A DNA stretch of 11,413 bases, taken from contig JAZROD010000041.1 of NCBI GenBank assembly GCA_045648505.1, forward strand, positions 1-11,413, in the 5' to 3' direction. The number at the start of each line of letters is the position of its first letter. The stretch's first letter is position 1. Made by a program: the position numbers and the translations under genes. Source of the DNA: RGIG8700 sp045648505. Lineage in GTDB: Bacteria > Bacillota > Clostridia > RGIG6154. Below, in pieces: positions 1-5,980 of the stretch. Below the pieces are notes generated by a model, which was given only the letters and a program-made list of their open reading frames with translations, ran no database searches and was not told where the DNA came from.

Positions 1-489
1 AGTAAAAATAATCAAAGATTATATTATTTAATGCAGACAATTTGTTCATCGGGTTTGAGAGTGTCCGAATTAAAGTATGTAACTACAAATGCCGTAAGGT
101 GTGGACAGGCAATAATCAATTGTAAGGGAAAAATGAGAATAGTTATATTACCAAAGCAACTTTGCAGAATGCTTAAAGACTATATAAAAGAAAACAATAT
201 AAAAAGTGGCTCCGTGTTTGTAAGCAAAAACGGAAAACCACTTGATAGAAGCAACATATGGTCTGATATGAAAAAGCTATGTGAAAGTGCAGGCGTATCA
301 AAAGATAAAGTATTCCCTCACAACCTTCGCCATTTATTTGCAAGAACCTATTACTCCATCCAAAAGGACGTTGTAAGACTTGCTGATATTCTTGGACATT
401 CAAATGTGAACACCACACGAATATACACAATGGAAACCGGCGAAATTCACAGAAAGCAGATACAAAGACTTGGGCTACTAATCTGCTGA
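1..489 (+). CDS. Tyrosine recombinase, C-terminal catalytic domain (5' end outside window)
   Basis: Site-specific DNA recombinase of the tyrosine (phage-integrase) family. The reading frame is open from base 1, so the N-terminal DNA-binding part lies outside the window. Counting from base 1, the catalytic set is complete: Arg20 in SSGLRVSEL, a beta-hairpin Lys at 42 or 44 (CKGKMR), His107 and Arg110 in HNLRH, His133 in LGHSN, and nucleophile Tyr142 in RIYTME. The protein ends 20 residues after the tyrosine, as is usual for the family, so this end is intact. Its stop codon lies only 10 bp before the left copy of a 24-bp inverted repeat (500-523). Recombinases that work invertible promoters often sit directly beside the segment they flip, so this is the prime candidate for that job (inference). 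It could equally be the integrase of the surrounding element; the missing N-terminus prevents a choice. Confidence 0.93.
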   Translation, partial: SKNNQRLYYLMQTICSSGLRVSELKYVTTNAVRCGQAIINCKGKMRIVILPKQLCRMLKDYIKENNIKSGSVFVSKNGKPLDRSNIWSDMKKLCESAGVSKDKVFPHNLRHLFARTYYSIQKDVVRLADILGHSNVNTTRIYTMETGEIHRKQIQRLGLLIC

Positions 490-499
490 AAATAAAAAC

Positions 500-523
500 A
501 CCACATAATCGTGATTATGTGGT
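500..523. repeat. Left inverted repeat of the switch (IRL)
   Basis: Near-palindrome with 11-bp arms (ACCACATAATC and GATTATGTGGT) around a central GT. The palindrome extends one base each side, to 499-524. As RNA it would form a stable hairpin just after the recombinase stop, but no T-run follows on the plus strand, so it is not a standard terminator. Confidence 0.85.
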
Positions 524-548
524 GGTGCAATCGCAAAATAACAAATAT

Positions 549-577
549 ATTATACTAAAAAAATCGAATTATGTCAA
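549..577 (-). promoter_or_regulatory. Perfect consensus sigma-A promoter inside the invertible segment (OFF orientation)
   Basis: Reading the minus strand, TTGACA (577-572), a 17-bp spacer (571-555) and TATAAT (554-549) match the housekeeping consensus at all 12 positions. Transcription would start near 542 and run left, through the left repeat and antisense into the recombinase 3' end. No gene is served in this direction, but after inversion the promoter would point at the 785-5234 operon. No comparably good rightward promoter was found between 490 and 784. Confidence 0.85.
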
Positions 578-636
578 TGATTTGTATAAACTTATTCCTA
601 ATTTCTACATAATAAATAAAAAATAGCATATTTTCA

Positions 637-668
637 AGACCGATGAAGTTGAAAATAATCATCGGTCT
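637..668. repeat. Hairpin inside the invertible segment
   Basis: Perfect 10-bp inverted repeat AGACCGATGA (637-646) and TCATCGGTCT (659-668) around a 12-nt loop. It lies behind the promoter in either orientation and has no T-run. It could act as an insulator or weak terminator, or as a binding site for an accessory protein; the sequence does not decide. Confidence 0.5.
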
Positions 669-729
669 ATAAATCCTTGGTAACAGAAATTAAAATATCT
701 TTATATGAAGAATGGTCCGTCCTATGAAT

Positions 730-753
730 ACCACATAATCACGATTATGTGGT
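730..753. repeat. Right inverted repeat of the switch (IRR)
   Basis: Exact reverse complement of 500-523, with central AC. Locally the palindrome extends to 14-bp arms (727-740 and 743-756). It lies 31 bp before the first operon gene and 15 bp before its Shine-Dalgarno, so an ON-state transcript would carry this hairpin in its leader. Confidence 0.85.
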
Positions 754-784
754 ATTTGCTTTGTTAACAAGGAGGAATCTAACT

Positions 785-2086
785 ATGGCAATTATTGATG
801 TCATAAAATATGACGGTAATCCTGATGTGTTTGCCTGGAAATATCCAAACAGCGAATTGGGAACCTGGACACAATTGATAGTCAACGAATCACAGGAAGC
901 AATCTTGGTAAAAGGCGGACAAGTCTGCGATGTTTTTGGTGCAGGCAGACATACATTAGATACTGCAAATATCCCAATTTTGAATAAATTGATAAACCTA
1001 CCTTTTGGTGGTCGTTCACCATTCACTGCGGAAGTGTGGTATATCAACAAAGTCTTTTCATTGGATGTTAAATGGGGTACTTCAACTCCCATCCAGCTGC
1101 AAGATCCAAAATATAAGGTGTTTGTACCTGTTAGAGCTTTTGGTCAATTTGGAATACAAATTGAAGAATCTAAAAAGTTTTTGCTAAAGCTTGTCGGCAC
1201 ACTTCCACAATTTGATAAGGGAAGTATATTAAAATTTTTCCGTGGAGTATATCTGACCAAAGCAAAGGATGTTATTTCTTCTTATTTGGTTCATAAAAAC
1301 ATCAGTATATTAGAAATCAATGCATACCTTGATGAAATATCTACATATCTGCAGGAAAAGATTTCACCAATGTTTGATGAATATGGGATTAAACTGGTTT
1401 CTTTCTTTGTTAACGATATAAATGTTCCGGAAGATGATGACGCAGTTATACAACTTAAAAAAGCACTTGCCAAAAGAGCTGAAATGGATATTGTTGGCTA
1501 TAGCTATCAGCAAGAGCGTTCGTTTGATACTTTGGAAGGTGCAGCTACAAACCCGAATTCCATGCAAGGCGGATTAATGGGCGCAGGCATTGGCTTAGGA
1601 ATGGGTGTTGGTGTTGGCGGAGCAATCGGTCAACAGTTTGGTGGACTGACACAAGCACTGAATACTAACGATACAAAAGAATGTCCAAAATGTAAAGCTC
1701 GAATAGGAATAAATGAAAAATTCTGTAATCATTGCGGTTTTGACACTACTTCTCCTAGTGAAGATACAAAAACAACAGATAAAACAATAAAATGTTCATC
1801 ATGTAATGCGGATATAACTGAAAATACAAAATTCTGTCCGGAGTGCGGCAAGAAATATAATCCGTGTAGTAATTGTAAATCGGATTTGCCTGATGGTGCT
1901 ACATCTTGTTCTGCATGTGGTACAAATGTGCCTACACCATGTCCGAACTGTGGCAATTTGTTAAGCGGAAATAACAAGTTTTGCCCTGAATGCGGTCATT
2001 CATTAGTAAAGAAATGTAGTGGTTGCGGAAAGATAATAGAAGATAACACAAAATTCTGCCCTGAATGTGGGACTAAGATAGAATAA
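785..2086 (+). CDS. SPFH-domain protein (YdjI-like) with five C-terminal zinc ribbons
   Basis: Homologue of the SPFH (stomatin/prohibitin-like) protein YdjI of Bacillus, which belongs to a PspA-linked envelope-stress operon and organises membrane-associated assemblies. It has 433 residues. The SPFH domain covers about 1-245, with the family hallmarks IDVIKYDG, WKYPN, VNESQEA, GRHTLDT and the highly conserved INLPFGG stretch. A Gly-rich hydrophobic linker follows (262-288). Then come five zinc ribbons, each a pair of CxxC knuckles, with first and last cysteines at about 300/317, 337/354, 361/378, 386/403 and 411/428. The ATG at 785 is chosen because AAGGAGGA lies 8 nt upstream and the protein then begins with the conserved MAIIDVIKYD. 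It is the first gene of the operon behind the invertible promoter. Five ribbons is more than the usual one or two (family knowledge) and suggests a multivalent docking tail for the zinc-ribbon partners encoded next door (inference). Confidence 0.9.
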   Translation: MAIIDVIKYDGNPDVFAWKYPNSELGTWTQLIVNESQEAILVKGGQVCDVFGAGRHTLDTANIPILNKLINLPFGGRSPFTAEVWYINKVFSLDVKWGTSTPIQLQDPKYKVFVPVRAFGQFGIQIEESKKFLLKLVGTLPQFDKGSILKFFRGVYLTKAKDVISSYLVHKNISILEINAYLDEISTYLQEKISPMFDEYGIKLVSFFVNDINVPEDDDAVIQLKKALAKRAEMDIVGYSYQQERSFDTLEGAATNPNSMQGGLMGAGIGLGMGVGVGGAIGQQFGGLTQALNTNDTKECPKCKARIGINEKFCNHCGFDTTSPSEDTKTTDKTIKCSSCNADITENTKFCPECGKKYNPCSNCKSDLPDGATSCSACGTNVPTPCPNCGNLLSGNNKFCPECGHSLVKKCSGCGKIIEDNTKFCPECGTKIE

Positions 2087-2099
2087 GGGGGGCGAAAAT

Positions 2100-2774
2100 A
2101 TGTTGAAAAATTCAAAAGCTATTACTTTGATTTGCGGAGCTACCTCAATAGTTGCAACAATAATATTTTACTTACTGACATTTGATAATATTTTTACAAT
2201 CCCAATGAGATGGATTTCCCTGATGTTTTTAATATTTGTAGAAGGCATCGGAACGATAAAGGCCTTGTGTATAAAGAAATCAATATTTGGAGTTGCAAAC
2301 ATTATAGCAAGTCTTTTTCATTTAGGTATTGTATTGGTAGTGTCAATTATATTTGTTAATATTTTTCCGTTACTTATAAAAGCATATATTCTTTTGAATC
2401 TACTTGCGTTAGGTGTTATTCTTGCAGTTGATGTAATCATTATTTATTTTGGCGAATACATAGGAAACAAAAATAAGGTATTATCAGAAAATCAAGCGGT
2501 TGTAGATAGTTTATACACAAATGCAAAAGGTTTGGCAATTGAATACAGAGAAAGCACTTATAGCAAGGATTTAGACGAACTAAGCGAACAGCTTAGATAT
2601 TCAGATAACAGTGAATTATCAAATGATGAGGTTTTAATATCAGAAAAGCTTGAGGAATTACGCAAGTTATTATCCGATAATGATGAAAGTATTCCACAGA
2701 AAATATTAGAAATTAAAAATGCTATAAAGCTACGGTCTTTAAAAATCAAGAGCACTAAAAGAGGAAGTTATTAA
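2100..2774 (+). CDS. Four-helix integral membrane protein with acidic cytoplasmic tail
   Basis: No family recognised. The 224-residue protein has four hydrophobic segments at about 7-27, 34-57, 62-88 and 91-117, then a charged, Glu/Asp/Lys-rich, probably helical tail (about 118-224) with coiled-coil-like stretches around 155-190 and 198-218. An even number of helices with a Lys-containing N-terminus puts both ends in the cytoplasm. The start has a GGGGGG ribosome binding site (2087-2092) 7 nt upstream, beginning right after the stop of the SPFH gene. That 13-bp gap implies co-transcription. A role as membrane anchor or partner for the SPFH protein is inferred from position only. Two- and four-helix proteins of unknown function are common in such SPFH/zinc-ribbon operons. 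Confidence 0.82.
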   Translation: MLKNSKAITLICGATSIVATIIFYLLTFDNIFTIPMRWISLMFLIFVEGIGTIKALCIKKSIFGVANIIASLFHLGIVLVVSIIFVNIFPLLIKAYILLNLLALGVILAVDVIIIYFGEYIGNKNKVLSENQAVVDSLYTNAKGLAIEYRESTYSKDLDELSEQLRYSDNSELSNDEVLISEKLEELRKLLSDNDESIPQKILEIKNAIKLRSLKIKSTKRGSY

Positions 2775-2794
2775 AATTCAGGAGGTAAGTTACA

Positions 2795-3436
2795 ATGAAT
2801 GAACAAGGTAAAATCAGCGGATTGTATTCATGGCCGGTAATAATTTTAGCATTATGTATTTTTTGGCCGGTGGGTATATTTTTGATAATAAAGCGTGTTT
2901 CTGTTGACAAGAAAACCGCTATGGGTGCTGGGAAGCTTATAGGCGGTATTGGTATAGCGTCATATTGCATTGCTGGAATTGGACTTGTTGCTTGTTTGAG
3001 TGATGGATTTGGGTCAGATGATATCGGTATGATATTGTTTTTTGGTATCGCTGGATTTGTATTACAGAAAGTTTCTAAAAAAATCAAGAGAGACGCTGAG
3101 GAAGTTAAGAAATATTTATCTGTAATTGTAAATGGCAACGAAAGACAGATTGATGTTATAGCTTCATCAATGGGAAAATCTTATGATGTTGCTAAAAACG
3201 ATATTCAAAAGTTGATAAACAAAGGTTATCTTAAAAATGCTTATATAAACGAAGGTACACGAGAGGTTGTTTTGCCAAATAGCAATGCTCATATTCAGGC
3301 GGAACCTACCGCAAATGCAACTTCCAGTAGTATTGCAACAAAAATAGTTGCTTGTCAATGTTGCGGTGCAAACAACACGGTATTTGGAAATAGCGGAGAA
3401 TGCGAATATTGTGGCTCTGCTTTAAACGTTAAATAA
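2795..3436 (+). CDS. Membrane protein with winged-helix-like domain and C-terminal zinc ribbon
   Basis: 213 residues. Hydrophobic helices lie at about 12-33, 49-68 and 77-92. They are followed by a segment at about 99-160 with the pattern of a winged helix: an EEVKKYLSVI helix, RQIDVIASSMGKSYDVAKNDIQKLINKGYL as the helix-turn-helix (quoted residues 117-146, key features the ASSMGKSYD turn and the INKGYL end), then a short strand pair ending REVVLP. A linker leads to a treble-clef-like zinc ribbon, C187xxC190 and C203xxC206. The order membrane, winged helix, zinc ribbon is shared by clostridial proteins encoded beside SPFH genes; the winged helix may bind protein rather than DNA. AGGAGGT (2780-2786) lies 8 nt before the start, 20 bp after the preceding gene. 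Substrate or target is unknown. Confidence 0.8.
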   Translation: MNEQGKISGLYSWPVIILALCIFWPVGIFLIIKRVSVDKKTAMGAGKLIGGIGIASYCIAGIGLVACLSDGFGSDDIGMILFFGIAGFVLQKVSKKIKRDAEEVKKYLSVIVNGNERQIDVIASSMGKSYDVAKNDIQKLINKGYLKNAYINEGTREVVLPNSNAHIQAEPTANATSSSIATKIVACQCCGANNTVFGNSGECEYCGSALNVK

Positions 3437-3468
3437 AAAAATAGTATACATAAAGGAGAAAAAAGATT

Positions 3469-4011
3469 ATGAATTGTAAAAATTGTGGTGCTAATGTGCC
3501 GGAAAATGCTATGGAATGTCCATTTTGTAGTTCTAAAATTGAAATACCTACAGAAGCTACTGTAAGTCCCGTTGAAGTGCAAACACAAGTTCAACCTCAA
3601 AATGAATTGATGGGTAAGGAATATAGCTTTTCTGGAAATGACTTGGTGATTAGAGGCAGATGGGGTGTTAAACATAATGTTACAGTTGGAGAAGATAGAC
3701 TGAATATTCAAACAGTTCCTGCGAAGAAAAATAAAATACCCGCTATTATGTTGGAAGATATAATGGCAATCCAAGAAAGTTTTCACATGAGAACTACCAA
3801 TATCGTTTTAGCTATTTTGGGGCTTGTTTTAGGTTTTGCCGGAGGTGGCTTTTGGTGTTTTGCGATAACGGCTTTTGTTCTTTTACTTTATCGTGAAAGA
3901 AAAATGAAAATTCATCTTCGCAACGGAAATGTGCTCACAATTTATTCAGACAACAAAGAAGCTACAAATGAATTTATAAACGATATGAGAAGAATTACGA
4001 AAATTCAATAG
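3469..4011 (+). CDS. Zinc-ribbon protein with PH-like domain and transmembrane hairpin
   Basis: 180 residues. The zinc ribbon is at the very N-terminus (C3xxC6, C17xxC20). A Pro/Gln/Val-rich linker (about 25-48) leads to a beta-rich region (50-105) typical of bacterial PH-like domains: YSFSGNDLVIRG, then VGEDRLNIQT and IMLEDIMAIQES. A hydrophobic hairpin at about 110-141 follows, then a final strand-helix unit (KIHLRNGNVLTIYSD, then EFINDMRRITKI), where PH-like folds end in a helix. Insertion of a membrane hairpin between strands is known in this group. Its AAGGAG site lies 10 nt before the start, 32 bp after the preceding stop. Likely role: membrane-bound adaptor working with the SPFH protein (inference from context). 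Confidence 0.82.
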   Translation: MNCKNCGANVPENAMECPFCSSKIEIPTEATVSPVEVQTQVQPQNELMGKEYSFSGNDLVIRGRWGVKHNVTVGEDRLNIQTVPAKKNKIPAIMLEDIMAIQESFHMRTTNIVLAILGLVLGFAGGGFWCFAITAFVLLLYRERKMKIHLRNGNVLTIYSDNKEATNEFINDMRRITKIQ

Positions 4012-4027
4012 TAAATGAGGTGGTATT

Positions 4028-4708
4028 ATGTCATACGATAAATGCCCTAATTGCGGTGGTACGACAAGTATATCCCCAGGTAAAGTAATATGTGATTATT
4101 GCGGTTCTGAGTTTGCTATAGAAACTAATTCAATCGGTCAAGCTGACAGTGGCGAAACCCTTGCACAAAGATTATTTGATTTGTCTAATATAAAGAATTT
4201 TGATAACGAACATGGTCAAAAATCATTTGAAGAAATGTGTGCTTGGATTAACGCAGGAGATACTGTAGAGTCGTGCTTGGAGGGATTAAAAAACATAGCA
4301 AGAGAACATACAGATTGGGCTATGGAAGACGTAAATGTTAATTTATTAGACAAAGCAAAAAAACAGTTTGGTAGTTCATTGCCTGCAGATGAAAAAATTT
4401 TATTATTTAAGGATAGTGGTATTATTGCGAATGGCAAAAGCGGTGTTTTTATTACAAATAAATCTATTATTTGTTTTTCAAAGAAAAGCTCCCGCAGATT
4501 AGCAATAAATGACATTTATTCCATTCACGCACTTGCACATATTATGAATAATGGAAAATGGTATTTTAACGCGAACAAGGATTTGGAAATTGATAATATG
4601 GCCTGTTCGCCGGCGGAACACGGACTAATCATGGCATTGGTTTGTTTGTTAGTACAAAGGTATAAAGGTTATGGTTACAAAATTAAAGTATACAAAGGTG
4701 TTTTATAA
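4028..4708 (+). CDS. Zinc-ribbon protein with C-terminal PH-like domain (soluble)
   Basis: 226 residues. An N-terminal zinc ribbon (C6xxC9, C22xxC25) is followed by a helical segment (about 43-113, with hydrophobic repeats QRLFDLSNI, EEMCAWINA and LEGLKNIA). From about 119 comes a region with the look of a bacterial PH-like domain: DEKILLFKDSGIIANGKSG, then VFITNKSIICFSK, the pattern 'allows a switched-on strand, ITN/K, then a strand', and a terminal helix GLIMALVCLLVQRY. There is no membrane segment, unlike the preceding gene, so it may be the soluble counterpart. AGGTGG (4018-4023) precedes the ATG by 4 nt; the gap to the gene before is 16 bp, fitting one operon. Function beyond likely lipid or protein binding is unknown. 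Confidence 0.8.
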   Translation: MSYDKCPNCGGTTSISPGKVICDYCGSEFAIETNSIGQADSGETLAQRLFDLSNIKNFDNEHGQKSFEEMCAWINAGDTVESCLEGLKNIAREHTDWAMEDVNVNLLDKAKKQFGSSLPADEKILLFKDSGIIANGKSGVFITNKSIICFSKKSSRRLAINDIYSIHALAHIMNNGKWYFNANKDLEIDNMACSPAEHGLIMALVCLLVQRYKGYGYKIKVYKGVL

Positions 4709-4724
4709 AGGAGTGTATTAAAGT

Positions 4725-5234
4725 ATGAAGAAAGTATTTTTTAAGAAATCTTGGGTTTCTATAATTGCAATAGTAGTTTTAATTACATCACTTGTTGGAT
4801 GTTCAGACATTGATACGAACAGCGATTTACAAGGTTCGATATTTGATAGCAATATTTCAATGGTGAAAAATGGCCATCCCGAACTTATTCCCGATATAAC
4901 CTATGAAGAAGCATATGATAATTTTTTTGCAAATCCGCAATGGAGAGGCTTTGAAGCAGATGACGGCTCAGAGGTTGTTGAATTCAGTGGAGAATGTACA
5001 TATTATGATGAAGAGGCAAAAGTGTATATTCAGTTTGTAATAGAAGATGAGGAAAGTTTCTCAATGCACTATGCAGGACTTACGGTTGGTGATGAAAAAT
5101 TTGATGCAGATGAACAGACTTTTATAGAGTTAGTATATAATCCGTTTGAATCTTATTCTCAGGAAGTATTAGGCGAAGAATTAGGACAAGATGTCCAGGA
5201 TGCTTTTTCAGAGATTTTCGCTTCAATAGAATAA
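4725..5234 (+). CDS. Secreted lipoprotein of unknown function
   Basis: 169 residues with a textbook lipoprotein signal: MKKVFFKKSW, a hydrophobic core (11-25) and lipobox LVGC with Cys26 as the lipidation site, so the mature protein is anchored on the outer face of the cytoplasmic membrane. The mature part is very acidic. Residues about 50-135 (PDITYEEAYDNFF, then the W at 73, VVEFSGECTYYDE, IQFVIEDEE) resemble a domain I recall as a C-terminal extension of clostridial zinc-ribbon membrane proteins; here it is free-standing. AAAGGAG overlaps the stop of the preceding gene and lies 11 nt before the ATG, so it is co-transcribed and ends the operon. It would be the only exported member, a candidate sensor or extracellular arm of the module (inference). 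Confidence 0.85.
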   Translation: MKKVFFKKSWVSIIAIVVLITSLVGCSDIDTNSDLQGSIFDSNISMVKNGHPELIPDITYEEAYDNFFANPQWRGFEADDGSEVVEFSGECTYYDEEAKVYIQFVIEDEESFSMHYAGLTVGDEKFDADEQTFIELVYNPFESYSQEVLGEELGQDVQDAFSEIFASIE

Positions 5235-5242
5235 TTCCTTCG

Positions 5243-5271
5243 TTGACTTTCTCTCCCTTTCGTGGTATTGT
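5243..5271 (+). promoter_or_regulatory. Promoter of the small two-gene unit
   Basis: TTGACT (5243-5248), 17-bp spacer, TATTGT (5266-5271). The -35 matches the consensus at 5 of 6 positions and the -10 at 4 of 6, with ideal spacing. The predicted start, near 5278, lies inside the inverted repeat described next, so a protein bound there would block initiation. Confidence 0.55.
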
Positions 5272-5295
5272 TTGTGTCACAGGAGGTGACACAAA
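5271..5295 (+). promoter_or_regulatory. Perfect inverted repeat enclosing the Shine-Dalgarno (operator or RNA switch)
   Basis: TTTGTGTCAC (5271-5280) and GTGACACAAA (5286-5295) are perfect 10-bp complements around AGGAG. The AGGAGG ribosome binding site occupies the loop plus one stem base, and the last base of the right arm is the A of the ATG. The left arm touches the -10 box. As DNA it looks like an operator for a dimeric repressor. As RNA read through from the operon upstream, it would hold the start region in a stem. A transcript starting near 5278 would lack most of the left arm, so the operator reading is preferred for the local promoter. Confidence 0.6.
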
Positions 5296-5537
5296 TGGCT
5301 AAGTACACGTTGGAAGAAGTTATGTACGGCGACAAATACGGAATTGAAAGTGCTGTGTTTGTAGAAGTATTCAGAATGGTTGAACAAAAAGTTGATGCAA
5401 AGACGATACGAGAACAACTGAATATAATTTATGTCAAACACGCACTGATTACAGCAAAAAGAATGATTGAAGAGGGCGATTCGATTTCGGATATACCGGA
5501 ACTTGAGTCGCTCTCTTTGCGTAAGGAGGAAAAATAA
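5295..5537 (+). CDS. Small protein of unknown function, possible helix-turn-helix
   Basis: 80 residues from the ATG at 5295. An upstream GTG at 5262 is rejected because it would lie before or within the promoter. The start is fixed by AGGAGG (5281-5286), 8 nt upstream, in the loop of a perfect inverted repeat. The sequence is mostly helical: an N-terminal TLEEVMYGDKYG motif, then helices at about 17-31, 35-43 and 46-60 (VDAKTIREQLN, then YVKHALITAKRMIEEG), and a charged tail. The central helices could form a compact DNA-binding fold that acts on the adjacent inverted repeat, but no family is recognised and this is inference. Its stop overlaps the next start (TAATG), so the two are translationally coupled. 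Confidence 0.72.
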   Translation: MAKYTLEEVMYGDKYGIESAVFVEVFRMVEQKVDAKTIREQLNIIYVKHALITAKRMIEEGDSISDIPELESLSLRKEEK

Positions 5538-5821
5538 TGCATATACTTGAAGAATTCTGGTATGGGAACATCAACCCGATGGAAAGGCCATTCCAAAAAC
5601 AAAGAGGATTTGATAAGGCATTTAGGATGTTAACTAAAAATGAAGAAAAGTTGCTTGAATGCTTAAACGATCAGGAAAAAGAACTATTTGATAAATTCAA
5701 GGCTTGCTACGATGAAATGTTACAAATCACAGAATGCCAAACATTTATAAAAGGATTCAAATTAGGCACAAGATTTACTATGGCTTGCTTTGAAAATGAA
5801 GACGATATATTCGATGAATAA
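5537..5821 (+). CDS. DUF6809-like small protein
   Basis: 94 residues. The N-terminus (MHILEEFWYGNINPMERPF), the central EEKLLECLNDQEKELFDKF helix and the C-terminal FIKGFKLGTRFTMACF motif fit the DUF6809 family as I know it: small helical proteins of unknown function found widely in clostridial mobile elements, often beside site-specific recombinases. The ATG overlaps the stop of the preceding gene by one base, and AAGGAGG (5523-5529) lies 7 nt upstream, so the pair is made from one transcript. No function is assigned. It ends 159 bp before the convergent defence operon; no clear intrinsic terminator separates them. Confidence 0.8.
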   Translation: MHILEEFWYGNINPMERPFQKQRGFDKAFRMLTKNEEKLLECLNDQEKELFDKFKACYDEMLQITECQTFIKGFKLGTRFTMACFENEDDIFDE

Positions 5822-5857
5822 TACTTCGAATGTATCGTCAATTTATCTCCATCAATA

Positions 5858-5910
5858 CCCCTGCCTCTAAAATCGATTTTAAGCGCCAGTTACAGCGGTT
5901 GAGACAGGGG
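5858..5910. repeat. Imperfect inverted repeat in the convergent intergenic gap
   Basis: CCCCTGCCTC (5858-5867) pairs with GAGACAGGGG (5901-5910) with one mismatch. Inside it is a 14-bp palindrome TAAAATCGATTTTA (5868-5881). It lies between two converging transcription units (stops at 5821 and 5981), where a bidirectional terminator is expected, but only three T residues follow on the plus strand and none of note on the minus strand. Terminator function is possible but weakly supported. Confidence 0.35.
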
Positions 5911-5980
5911 TTTGAGCAACAAACTATGTTGGGAAAGGTAGTTACACCTCCGAAAAGGTTAAATGAAGAAATAGCCACTA

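Larger units (their letters stand above)
500..753. repeat. Putative invertible DNA segment (inverton) bounded by 24-bp inverted repeats
   Basis: Bases 500-523 and 730-753 are exact reverse complements over 24 bp and enclose 206 bp (524-729). Each copy is itself almost palindromic: ACCACATAATC, a central GT (left copy) or AC (right copy), then GATTATGTGGT. Outside the 24 bp the flanks diverge at once. The segment lies between a tyrosine recombinase and the start of a six-gene operon, and contains a perfect consensus promoter that points left, away from the operon. This is the known layout of phase-variable invertible promoters in gut bacteria. Flipping maps position p to 1253-p and would place the promoter at about 676-704, facing the gene at 785 with a leader of about 74 nt. 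Inversion itself is inferred; the sequence shows only one orientation. Confidence 0.8.
490..784. other. Intergenic region holding the promoter switch
   Basis: There is no gene here. It contains the two 24-bp repeats, the minus-strand consensus promoter, a central hairpin, and the AAGGAGGA ribosome binding site (769-776) of the next gene. An alternative upstream start at 749 for that gene would begin inside the right repeat and has no ribosome binding site. Confidence 0.7.

Noticed and set aside
499..524. Hairpin after the recombinase as an intrinsic terminator
   Set aside because: There is no T-run on the plus strand, and the same 24 bp recurs inverted at 730-753, which fits a recombination site better.
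749..784. Longer N-terminus for the SPFH protein starting at 749
   Set aside because: The start lies inside the right inverted repeat, has no ribosome binding site and adds 12 residues foreign to the family; the ATG at 785 has AAGGAGGA and the conserved MAIIDVIKYD.
5262..5294. GTG start at 5262 for the 80-aa protein
   Set aside because: It lies before or within the promoter and operator, and the ATG at 5295 has the Shine-Dalgarno.
5858..5910. Strong bidirectional terminator between the convergent units
   Set aside because: The stem has a mismatch and a 33-nt loop without useful T-runs, so it is listed only as an inverted repeat.
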